This document shows positions 50,736-58,004 of a stretch of 64,000 bases of DNA, piece by piece. Position 1 is the stretch's first letter. Each line of letters starts with the position of its first letter. The notes under the pieces are model-generated. The model worked only from the letters and a program-made list of their open reading frames with translations. It had not been told where the DNA came from and searched no databases. The position numbers and the translations under genes are program-made. The stretch comes from Brotaphodocola faecis (GTDB taxonomy: Bacteria; Bacillota; Clostridia; Lachnospirales; Lachnospiraceae): positions 162,623 to 226,622 of the forward strand of contig NZ_JBBMFJ010000002.1 in assembly GCF_040096075.1 (NCBI RefSeq), written 5' to 3'.

Positions 50736-52455
50736 TGCCATGTTCTCCTTCCAGTCTCTTGATAAATCTGTCTGTAAATTCTGTGCTGGATACCGGCCTG
50801 CTAAACAGATAGCCCTGAATAAAATCCGGTTTCAGTTCCGAGATTCGTTCCAGTTCCTCCATTGTCTCAATTCCCTCAATACACACCTGGATATTCAGGC
50901 GTTTGGACATCCAGATCATCTGCGTCAGCAGATTGTATTCGTAGGCATCCGTCAGGGCTTTCTGGGTAAAGGAACGGTCAATCTTGATGCAGTCCGGCGT
51001 CAGGTCACCCAGGCAGTGGAAATTGGAATAGCCTGTTCCAAAATCATCCAGAAGAACCCTGACCCCAAGCTTTTTCAGTCCCTGCCACACCTTCTGGAAA
51101 TGAGCGCCCGGCTCCAGATAGCCGCTTTCCGTCAGCTCCACGCCCAGATATTCCGGCTGTAATACGGTTTCCTTCAACACTTCATGCACATCGCGCAGTA
51201 CATTTGTTTTCGCGACCTGAACGTAAGATAAATTCACCTGAACACGCATGCCCGGATGCTCTTTCTGCCATTCCTTACACACGCTGGCTGCCGTGCGGAT
51301 CAGCCACCGGCCCACCGGAATGATCAGTCCGCTTTCTTCCAGAATCGGAATAAACTCAGCGGGAGAGACCATGACCGTTTCCTGTGTTGTGCCCGTCTCT
51401 TCCCCGTCTGGATCCGCAGGCGCGAAGAAACGCATCAGGGCTTCTGCAGAAACCAGTCTGTGTTCCCCGGTATTCATAACCGGCTGATAGTAGATTTCAA
51501 AGCCACGAAAGTCATGATTCACCGCATGCAGCAGCTGTTTTCTGAGCTTCTGGCGGCGTACCCAGGCCCGGTAGTCCTCCTGGCGGAAAAAGTAACATTC
51601 ATTCTTTCCTTCCCGTTTTGCCTCGTTGAGGGCAAATTCCAGGAATTTGAGGATCTGGTCATAATCGTTAATCCGGTCTTTGGTATCGATGATTCCTGCT
51701 GATACCGTAAAAACAGTCTGATACTGATGTTCTTCGATCCAGCGGGCAATCTCATAACGGATCCGGTTGTAAAGCAGACGCGCATCCGCCAGAGTCCGGC
51801 CCGTCAGATCTGTGATGATAAACTGGTCGGAAACCAGACGAAACAGCCTCTGCCCCGGCTCCGTGGCGCGCTGAATGCAGCCTGCTGTTTCCTTCAGCAG
51901 ATAATCTCCATAATTCATGCCAAAGCTTCCATTTACCACACTCAGATCATCAATGCCGAGACGAATGATAAAACCGGCCGGCAGAGAGTCCGGACACTCC
52001 TTGGCGTACTGCCAGAGTCCGCCCTCTCCCATAAGACCGCTCACATTGTCTGCCTTTTGTTTTTTGCCGATTTCATTGATGCAGCCGATCAGATACTTTG
52101 GGGTTCCATCCTCCTCATGCAGTACCAGTCCGCGGCAGTTGATCCAGACCGGATTCCCATGGCGATCCAGCCAGCGGTAATCCAGATTGTGCTCATCTGC
52201 CTGACCGGCACAGATCCGGTCAATATCGTCCCACAGAATTTTCTGGTCTTCCGCATACACAAACTTCCGGTGAGCTTCTCTTGCATGATAAAAATGATCT
52301 CCCGGCAGGCAGAAACGTTTCACAGCCAGCGGAGATATCATGTAATAATCTTCTTTTAAATCTAACACATAAAGATAATCGTCCATCGTCGGACTAAAGA
52401 GCCGGATCATGTACGCCATGCTCTCTTTTGGTACACCATGTATCACTCTGTTCAT
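50728..52455 (-). CDS. PAS-GGDEF-EAL protein with degenerate GGDEF, probable c-di-GMP phosphodiesterase
   Basis: 575 residues, no membrane segment, so cytoplasmic. A PAS-like domain (about 20-130, WLDRHGNPVWINCRG) is followed by a GGDEF-like domain (about 150-300) whose active-site motif reads LVSDQF instead of GGDEF, so it should not synthesise c-di-GMP. The EAL domain (about 320-560) is intact: SAEALMRFF (about 338), LGVELTESGY, LLDDFGTGYS and CIKIDRSF. It begins 12 nt after luxS and overlaps the sigma-like gene, so the three are probably one operon. Its ribosome site is weak (GGAG, 15 nt). Confidence 0.88.
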   Translation of the reverse strand: MNRVIHGVPKESMAYMIRLFSPTMDDYLYVLDLKEDYYMISPLAVKRFCLPGDHFYHAREAHRKFVYAEDQKILWDDIDRICAGQADEHNLDYRWLDRHGNPVWINCRGLVLHEEDGTPKYLIGCINEIGKKQKADNVSGLMGEGGLWQYAKECPDSLPAGFIIRLGIDDLSVVNGSFGMNYGDYLLKETAGCIQRATEPGQRLFRLVSDQFIITDLTGRTLADARLLYNRIRYEIARWIEEHQYQTVFTVSAGIIDTKDRINDYDQILKFLEFALNEAKREGKNECYFFRQEDYRAWVRRQKLRKQLLHAVNHDFRGFEIYYQPVMNTGEHRLVSAEALMRFFAPADPDGEETGTTQETVMVSPAEFIPILEESGLIIPVGRWLIRTAASVCKEWQKEHPGMRVQVNLSYVQVAKTNVLRDVHEVLKETVLQPEYLGVELTESGYLEPGAHFQKVWQGLKKLGVRVLLDDFGTGYSNFHCLGDLTPDCIKIDRSFTQKALTDAYEYNLLTQMIWMSKRLNIQVCIEGIETMEELERISELKPDFIQGYLFSRPVSSTEFTDRFIKRLEGEHGNA

Positions 52456-52467
52456 TTGCGTTGTTAT

Positions 52468-52956
52468 TTACTCCTGGTTCTCCGGGTAGATCAGTCTGCT
52501 GTCATCAATGTTGTCCATAACTTCTTTCAGAAAACGGTCCGCAAGCCATTTGGCCATAGGAAGGTTCATGTCCAGATAGTTGCCGCAGTCTCTTGCGCTG
52601 GCCCCCGGAACCTCTCCCTCAAAATCCCGGATAAACGCAAACAATTCTCTCATAAGCGGTACGATATCGCAGGACTGGTAAGCCCCCGCAAGCAGCAGAT
52701 AAAAGCCGGTGCGGCATCCCATCGGTCCAAAATAGATCACGCGGTCTTTGATGCCGTCATGGTTTCGTAAAAACGTTGCAGCCAGATGCTCTATGGTATG
52801 AATTTCCGCGGTGTTCATGACCGGTTCAAAATTCGGTCTTGTCATGCGGATATCAAATGTGGTAATGACACTGTCTCCTGCCTTATCCTTGCGAGACACA
52901 TAAATACCTGGCAGAAGCTCCAGATGATTGATGGTAAAACTTGTGATCTTTTCCAT
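52468..52956 (-). CDS. luxS: S-ribosylhomocysteine lyase (LuxS)
   Basis: Cleaves S-ribosylhomocysteine to homocysteine and the AI-2 precursor DPD, in the activated methyl cycle. 162 residues with the metal motif HTIEHLAATF (about 53-57 HTIEH), GPMGCRTGFYLL (catalytic Cys about 79) and SARDCGNYLDMNL supplying the Cys metal ligand. It looks intact. No good ribosome site is present upstream: the ATG lies 11 nt from the inferred end of an IS607 element, which appears to have separated the gene from its promoter and ribosome site. A GTG at 52971 would lie within the element end. Confidence 0.93.
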   Translation of the reverse strand: MEKITSFTINHLELLPGIYVSRKDKAGDSVITTFDIRMTRPNFEPVMNTAEIHTIEHLAATFLRNHDGIKDRVIYFGPMGCRTGFYLLLAGAYQSCDIVPLMRELFAFIRDFEGEVPGASARDCGNYLDMNLPMAKWLADRFLKEVMDNIDDSRLIYPENQE

Positions 52957-52974
52957 AATGTATTCTGCCACTCA

Positions 52975-52995
52975 AAATGTGTTGAAATATACTCA
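52975..52995 (+). repeat. IS607 element inverted repeat, tnpB-side end
   Basis: A 21-bp sequence, AAATGTGTTGAAATATACTC plus A, matching the reverse complement of 54922-54942 except one base (52984). It lies 7 nt inside the inferred end next to luxS. Confidence 0.85.
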
Positions 52996-53151
52996 AACAC
53001 ATCGAGAAATTGAAGTCCTTGCGGATACTTCTTACTGCTTCAATGTGTATGCTTTGGCGATTATAAACAATACGCTACTCACAAGTTCTTGTACACTCCA
53101 CAGTCGTAAATTCCTGCGATAGCCCGCAGTACATACTTACGTTTGCTTTCA
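52975..53151 (-). ncRNA. Putative omega RNA (TnpB guide scaffold)
   Basis: The 177 nt from the tnpB stop to the element end hold no gene but several small stems, for example AAGT-TCC with GGA-CTT around a GCAA loop (about 53010-53035). TnpB nucleases of IS605/IS607 elements use an RNA from this position whose 3' part extends into flanking DNA as the guide (established). The RNA boundary cannot be fixed by eye; the guide here would begin in the luxS leader (GCAGAATACATTATGG). Confidence 0.5.
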
Positions 53152-54306
53152 TTATGCAACTTCGTAAGTTAAAGCATCTCTTAGATTAAGAGCAGCATTA
53201 AAATCCCTATCCTCGACATAGCCACAATCACAACGGTATATTCTATCTGAAAGCTTCAAATCTTTCTTGATAGCACCACAACAATGACATATTTTGGATG
53301 ATGGATACCATCTGTCTACGACTCTTAATTCAAAACCATTTTCATCACACTTAGCTTTAAGCTTAGTTCTAAATTCATAGAACTTTTGTGATGCAACGGC
53401 TTTTGATAGATGTCTGTTCTTCATCATTCCTGATACATTCAAATCTTCAATCGTTATATAAGATGGCTTGGCTTTCACTATCTCGGTTATTGATTTATTG
53501 ATATAGTCAGTACGGATATTATCTATTTTATGATGAAGTCTTTGCACTTTGAGCCTTTGCTTTTGTATATTCTTTTGAGTGGACTCTCCTTTCTTTAAAT
53601 TCTCATACTTGCGTGAGAGACATCTTTGTTCTCTGCGCAATTTCTTTTCCAATTTTTTAACTCTTGCTGACTTATTGATATTTTTATAAGTTTTACCATT
53701 AGAAACAATCGCCAAGTCTTTCAAACCCAGGTCAATTCCTATACCGTCATTGCTATTATTAGCAATCTTAGCGTCGGGAATTTCCACAAGAACTGACACA
53801 TAATATTTGCCTGCTTTGATGGATACTGTACCGCTTTTGATTTTCCATCCGTCTTTCGTTGTTGGTATATAGCCTTTTTCTTTCATGCGTACCCAACCTA
53901 AAGTGGGTATGTTCAACCTATGTCTCTCGCATCTACAATCTTTAGGATTATTCTTTACGAAATACATTTTTACATCAGATTTACCTTTCTTTTTGAAATT
54001 AGGAAAAGCACTTTGATGTTTAAAAAATCTTGTAAATGCAGTACATCCATCTTCAATAGACTTTTTTACAGCTTTTGAATACGCTTCTTTCATCCATACT
54101 TTTTCAGGATTATTCGGAATGTACTCATTATTGAGCCATACGCTAAAACTCTTGCCAGTCATAAACTTTTTATCGTACAAAGCTTTGTTGTGACCGAGAT
54201 AGAAGTTGTAAACATATCTACAAGTGCCGATAGTCTTGTTAATCTTGACTTTCTGTTCCTCTGACGGATTTATTTCCGTTTTGAAGCTCTTTAGCAATTT
54301 CCTCAT
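53152..54306 (-). CDS. tnpB: TnpB, RNA-guided DNA endonuclease of an IS607 element
   Basis: 384 residues, full length. N-terminal OrfB_IS605 domain (LLKSFKTEINPSEEQKVKIN, TCRYVYNFYL), then the RuvC core with Asp in GIGIDLGLKDLAIV (about 195), Glu in YITIEDLNVSG (about 283) and Asp in EDRDFNAALNLR (about 370). A C4 zinc finger (CHCCG...CDCG) lies between the last two. All catalytic residues are present, so the nuclease should be active. The start lies 68 nt inside tnpA. Codon use is AT-rich relative to the genome. Confidence 0.95.
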   Translation of the reverse strand: MRKLLKSFKTEINPSEEQKVKINKTIGTCRYVYNFYLGHNKALYDKKFMTGKSFSVWLNNEYIPNNPEKVWMKEAYSKAVKKSIEDGCTAFTRFFKHQSAFPNFKKKGKSDVKMYFVKNNPKDCRCERHRLNIPTLGWVRMKEKGYIPTTKDGWKIKSGTVSIKAGKYYVSVLVEIPDAKIANNSNDGIGIDLGLKDLAIVSNGKTYKNINKSARVKKLEKKLRREQRCLSRKYENLKKGESTQKNIQKQRLKVQRLHHKIDNIRTDYINKSITEIVKAKPSYITIEDLNVSGMMKNRHLSKAVASQKFYEFRTKLKAKCDENGFELRVVDRWYPSSKICHCCGAIKKDLKLSDRIYRCDCGYVEDRDFNAALNLRDALTYEVA

Positions 54307-54907
54307 CCCCTTCTATTTGTTTTTTATACTTACGAAGGCCGTACAATCTACAAGAAAAAACGTGAAGTATAGATACAATATCCTGTACAAGTTCTTCTTG
54401 CGGTGATAGTTCTTCATTATTTACTACCACTATGGTTGTATTAAACTTCATACAGAATTTTTCAAACCAATCATAGCCAAATCTGACAAATCTATCTTTA
54501 TGTGTAACTATGATAGTTTTGATTTTTTGTTCCATTACTTCATCTAATAATTGATTCCACTTTTTACGATTGTAGTTAAGCCCACTTCCATAATCTTCAA
54601 TACATTGATCTACAATGATACCTTTAGCATTGCAAAACTGACGTAAAAAAGTTACTTGGTCTTGTAAATCATCTTTTTGGTTTCTTGTAGATACTCTGGC
54701 ATAAATAACAATCTGACGATTATCGTTTTCAGTATTTATGCCCTTAAACTGAAGATATTGGTCATAAGTATAATAACGCCTATCAGTCGGAGTCCGATTT
54801 GCTTTCAGAATCCCCTCTCTATCCCAACGTTGTAACGTTTTGACTGAGACGCCCAATAATTCAGCAAAATCTTTTGGTTTGTAATTAGTGATATTAGATG
54901 TGTTCAT
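54239..54907 (-). CDS. tnpA: TnpA, IS607-family serine recombinase
   Basis: 222 residues. A MerR-like DNA-binding domain (FAELLGVSVKTLQRWDREGI, about 15-35) is followed by the serine resolvase catalytic domain with nucleophile Ser in IYARVSTRNQKDDL (about 72) and VTHKDRFVRFGYDW (about 135). It catalyses excision and integration of the element. The ATG at 54907 has GGAGG 8 nt upstream; the frame is open to 54922, but that ATG overlaps the ribosome site. Intact. Confidence 0.93.
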   Translation of the reverse strand: MNTSNITNYKPKDFAELLGVSVKTLQRWDREGILKANRTPTDRRYYTYDQYLQFKGINTENDNRQIVIYARVSTRNQKDDLQDQVTFLRQFCNAKGIIVDQCIEDYGSGLNYNRKKWNQLLDEVMEQKIKTIIVTHKDRFVRFGYDWFEKFCMKFNTTIVVVNNEELSPQEELVQDIVSILHVFSCRLYGLRKYKKQIEGDEEIAKELQNGNKSVRGTESQD

Positions 54908-54921
54908 AACAATATCCTCCA

Positions 54922-54942
54922 TGAGTATATTTTAACACATTT
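54922..54942 (+). repeat. IS607 element inverted repeat, tnpA-side end
   Basis: TGAGTATATTTTAACACATT plus T, 21 bp, pairing with 52975-52995 with one mismatch. It lies between the tnpA start and the inferred outer end and overlaps the tnpA promoter -10 box and spacer. Confidence 0.85.
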
Positions 54943-54957
54943 AATCACTATTGACAA
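54929..54957 (-). promoter_or_regulatory. tnpA promoter inside the element end
   Basis: Minus strand TTGTCA (54957-54952), 17-bp spacer, TAAAAT (54934-54929), 22 nt before the tnpA ATG. The -10 box and part of the spacer lie in the terminal inverted repeat, so recombinase binding at the end would block its own transcription (inference). Confidence 0.7.
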
Positions 54958-54984
54958 TGATTTTGATTGTTTAAAGTTTCCTCC

Positions 54985-55983
54985 TTATATCTGATTCGAA
55001 TGCCGCAGTGTATCTTTTCCGTGTAAAACGCCGATATAGCGAAGCGCAATCCGCTGTCTCGGTCCCAGCTGTTTTCTGCTGTCGCGGAGTGCTGTCAGAA
55101 ATCTCTGCAAAAACCTTAATTCCTGAGGCATCAGCGCTGCGCCTCCATAAACATATTTTTCCAGTGTTTCATTGACCCGCGGATAAAATCCCGCCGGTAT
55201 CTCCGGAAATGTACTGCGGATTTCGTTTTCAGTCTGCTCCGTATTCCAGCCGGGCCTCAGATCGATGCCGCACACCCGCAGGTTCTGCGCGATCGCGCAG
55301 GCCAGAAAGCCTGCTGCCATTTCCGCTTCTTCTGGCAGCGGCCCGCGGATTTTCTGTTCGTACCGCCACCGGAAAAGTTCCAGCACAGCAAACAGTACCT
55401 CCAGCACAAACAAAAACGCCAGCACAATCCCCCAGGCAAGTTCTGCCGTGATTTTCGGATCCGGGATGGATTCGGAATCTGCGTTTCCATCCTGTGGTGT
55501 ATTTCCCGTTACATTTTCCACCTCATCCCCCTGTTCTTCCAGGGCCGCGGTCTTCCGGATATTCTGGGGAAGTTCTGCCATGCGCAACAGTGCATATGTA
55601 TTGTAATAAAAACCCGGCGTAAAATCAACCGGAATCCATCCAATTCCATCCATATATGCTTCTGCCCAGGCGTGCGCGTCAAAATCCCGCATTTCCACGG
55701 AAAAGGCAACGCCCTTTGCTTCGATATTTTTCTGGAACAGGTCTCTCATCTTCTGAGCCAGTGCCTCCAGAGCAAATGGTTTCTGTTCGAGTTCCACCTT
55801 TCCTGCCTCGATCCGGGACATGTCCAGAATGTCATTCAGTACAGATAACAGATACGCTGAAAGATTCTCTGCTTTTTCAATATAGCTTTCCGCCGCATAC
55901 GGACATACCAGGCAAAAATCCAGAAAGCAAAAAAAAGCTCCAGAAGAAGCTACTATTCTACCATCAATCCCGACAAATAACAA
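54985..55983 (-). pseudogene. Chimeric remnant: histidine-kinase fragment joined to a transglutaminase-like membrane protein
   Basis: A 332-codon open frame made of unrelated parts. Codons about 30-100 resemble the end of a HisKA domain (ENLSAYLLSVLNDILDMSRI, then EAGKVELEQKPF) but lack the phospho-acceptor His and the ATPase domain. From about codon 105 the sequence is the end of a transglutaminase core (DAHAWAEAYMDGIGWIPVDF), then a membrane helix (about 187-210) and a DUF4129-like tail. The junction is at MRDFDAHAW. The first about 25 codons coincide with a promoter, and the only start is TTG. It looks like a deletion or recombination product. Confidence 0.8.
55955..55983 (-). promoter_or_regulatory. 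Promoter-like sequence upstream of the kinase fragment
   Basis: Minus strand TTGTTA (55983-55978), 17-bp spacer, TAGAAT (55960-55955). Good spacing and -10 box. It occupies the apparent 5' end of the chimeric frame, suggesting that those codons are not truly translated. Confidence 0.6.
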
Positions 55984-56086
55984 GACCGCCTTCTGCTTAC
56001 CAGCTATTTTTATTGCAACAGCCGGTACAGCAGGAAGCGGTCTCTTTCGCGTTCGGATCTTCTGCAGTTCCGTTTTTTATGATTAT

Positions 56087-56117
56087 TCGTAACTGTTCAG
56101 TACCCTCACAGTTACGA
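56087..56117. repeat. Inverted repeat just after thiY
   Basis: TCGTAACTGT (56087-56096) and ACAGTTACGA (56108-56117), 10-bp perfect arms with an 11-nt loop, starting directly after the thiY stop. No U-tract follows on the minus strand, so it is not a typical terminator. It lies at the edge of the rearranged region. Confidence 0.65.
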
Positions 56118-57224
56118 TTATTCCACTACAGTCATAACATCTGCTACATCCACGCTCTGATCGATCAGTCCGTTTTCGAGCATCCAGTCAATATTCTCCT
56201 GCCAGCATTCCTCGGTCTGGCTTAAGAATTCTGCGTCTGCGGTCTCCATAAGCGGGAGCAGGGTTTTACAGGACTGTTCCTCTACACTCTGGGTCAGCGG
56301 GAAGTTAGCTTCATTCTGATTATTCATCAGGATAGCCAGGCATCCGTCCGGATCGGCCTTGAAATCATCAAAGCCCTTCTTGGACGCGCGCAGGAAACCA
56401 GCTACCACCTCCGGCTCTTCTTCTAACAGCTTGTTGTTGGTCAGGAACACTTCCTCATAATAGTTCGGGATTCCGTAGCCGCTTACCGGGAAGTAGTTTA
56501 ACTCAAAGCCTTCCTCTTCCATCTGCGGAACCTCATGGTTGACCAGGCAGCCGATGGTAGCGTCCACATTGCCGGTAGTCATGGAGCTCATCAGGTCAAA
56601 GCCCACATCGACCATTTTTACATCGGATGCATCCGCACCTACAGATTCCATCATACATTTTACCAGGGACTCACTTAACACGGTACCGCCGTAGCCGATG
56701 GTCTTTCCTACCATGTCCTTCGGGCTGGTGATGTTTTTGTCCTTCAGGGAAAGAATGATGTTTAACGGAGACTGTACGATAGCACCCACGGAACGAATCG
56801 GCGCTTTCTGGTTTGCTACTGCCTGGATCAGATCCTGCTGGTAGTACATGCCAATTTCCGCTTTGCCTGCTGCCACCATGGACAATGCATCGTTTGCGTT
56901 GGATGGGAAACGGATCTGCACCTCCAGGCCCTCTTCCTCATAGTAGCCGCGCTCAATGGCGGTGTAAAGGAAGGTATGGATGGCATTCGGATACCAGTCC
57001 AGAACCACGTTTACCTCGCGGAGATCTTTCTTATCCTTCTCTGTAGTTCCTGCAGCCTCGGAGGCGTTGCTTTCCTCTGCGCTTTCCTGTGCTCCGTCTG
57101 CTGCCTCAGTTTCTGCTTTTGCGGTTGTCTCAGTGGTTTTGGAACTGTTGTTTCCGCAGCCGGAAAGGGCCGCAATGCTTAAAGCTGCCGCGGTAAATGC
57201 AGCCACAAATGCTCTTTTTCTCAT
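56118..57224 (-). CDS. thiY: Thiamine-pyrimidine-type ABC transporter binding lipoprotein (ThiY/NMT1-like)
   Basis: 368 residues: lipoprotein signal with lipobox LSGC (about residue 22), an acidic Thr/Ala/Glu linker, then an NMT1/THI5-like domain. The ligand-site opening VNVVLDWYPNAIHTFLYTA (about 75-93) is diagnostic of ThiY-type proteins, which bind thiamine-derived pyrimidines such as N-formyl-4-amino-5-aminomethyl-2-methylpyrimidine. GGYGTVLSESL-like and GYGIPNYYEEVFL segments follow. Last gene of the thiD-tenA-thiZ-thiX-thiY operon. A GAGGAT ribosome site is present. Confidence 0.9.
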   Translation of the reverse strand: MRKRAFVAAFTAAALSIAALSGCGNNSSKTTETTAKAETEAADGAQESAEESNASEAAGTTEKDKKDLREVNVVLDWYPNAIHTFLYTAIERGYYEEEGLEVQIRFPSNANDALSMVAAGKAEIGMYYQQDLIQAVANQKAPIRSVGAIVQSPLNIILSLKDKNITSPKDMVGKTIGYGGTVLSESLVKCMMESVGADASDVKMVDVGFDLMSSMTTGNVDATIGCLVNHEVPQMEEEGFELNYFPVSGYGIPNYYEEVFLTNNKLLEEEPEVVAGFLRASKKGFDDFKADPDGCLAILMNNQNEANFPLTQSVEEQSCKTLLPLMETADAEFLSQTEECWQENIDWMLENGLIDQSVDVADVMTVVE

Positions 57225-57242
57225 AATTTTATCCTCACTTTA

Positions 57243-58004
57243 TTATAAGTCGTTTCTCCAGCGGATCATCCGCTTCTCCAGTAACGTTACCAGCCATACA
57301 AAGATCATGGCAACCACGGAAAGCAGCAGAATCGGCGCGAATACTCCGGCGCCGTCCAGCTGCGTCATCATGCGGCGGCTGAAATAGCCAAGGCCGCTCT
57401 GGGCGCCAAGCCACTCACCAATGGCCGCACCAATGATGGACAGCGGAACCGCCATCTTAATAGCGGAAAAGAAATACGGCAGCACCGCCGGTACTTTCAG
57501 CTTCCAGAAAATCTGGACCGGTGACGCGCCAAAGGTAAAGAGAAGTTCTTCCATTTCTGTCTTTACCGACTGAAATCCGTCAAACACCGTAATGGTGATC
57601 GGGAAAAAGGTAATCAGCACCGTAACCAGTACCTTGCCCCAGACGGAATAGCCAAACCACAGCACAAACAGCGGTGCCAGCGCCGTGGTCGGAATGGTCT
57701 GGGAGGCAATGATCAGCGGATACAGGGCTCTTCTTGCCGTGTCATTGGCATCCATCAAAACCGCAAGTCCCAGGCCTAACACAATGGAAATACCAAGGCC
57801 GATGGCAACGACCGACATGGTTGCCGGAAGATGTGCCAGAAAAAGCGGTTCCCGCAGTTCCCAGAGCTTTTGCAGAATCTGGACTGGGGATGGAAGGATG
57901 TAAGCCGCATTCACGCCCATGGCTGCCGCCTGCCAGAAAATCAGCAGGGCAAAGGTCAGGATGAGGGCCGGAAGGCTGGAATTCACGTTCGTTTTCTTCT
58001 TCAC
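57243..58004 (-). CDS. thiX: ABC transporter permease, thiamine-precursor type (ThiX)
   Basis: 253 residues, about six membrane helices, single BPD_transp_1 domain with the EAA-type loop EWLGAQSGLGYFSRRMM (about 195-211). Works with ThiZ and ThiY to import pyrimidine degradation products of thiamine. The start is GTG at 58004, overlapping the thiZ stop in GTGA; an AAGGAGG site 8 nt away supports it. The name rests on operon context, because the permease alone cannot be told from taurine or nitrate types. Confidence 0.87.
   Translation of the reverse strand: MKKKTNVNSSLPALILTFALLIFWQAAAMGVNAAYILPSPVQILQKLWELREPLFLAHLPATMSVVAIGLGISIVLGLGLAVLMDANDTARRALYPLIIASQTIPTTALAPLFVLWFGYSVWGKVLVTVLITFFPITITVFDGFQSVKTEMEELLFTFGASPVQIFWKLKVPAVLPYFFSAIKMAVPLSIIGAAIGEWLGAQSGLGYFSRRMMTQLDGAGVFAPILLLSVVAMIFVWLVTLLEKRMIRWRNDL

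Larger units (their letters stand above)
52968..54981 (-). mobile_element. IS607-family insertion sequence with TnpA and TnpB
   Basis: About 2.0 kb, visibly more AT-rich than its neighbours. It encodes a MerR-HTH serine recombinase (tnpA) and a TnpB nuclease, both on the minus strand and overlapping by 68 nt, the standard IS607 layout. Near the ends are 21-bp inverted repeats with one mismatch. The outer limits are inferred from GG dinucleotides (54980-54981 and 52968-52969); joining the flanks at GG gives an AAGGAGG ribosome site 11 nt before the luxS ATG. IS607 inserts at GG without a target duplication (established), which fits. The exact ends are not proven. Confidence 0.85.

Noticed and set aside
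53152..54907. Treating tnpB as a Cas12-type CRISPR nuclease
   Set aside because: No repeat array or adaptation genes are nearby; the size, zinc finger and partner recombinase are those of an IS607 TnpB.
55656..56225. 189-codon plus-strand frame across the rearranged region
   Set aside because: It crosses the chimeric pseudogene, a promoter and the end of thiY in antisense; its composition is not protein-like.
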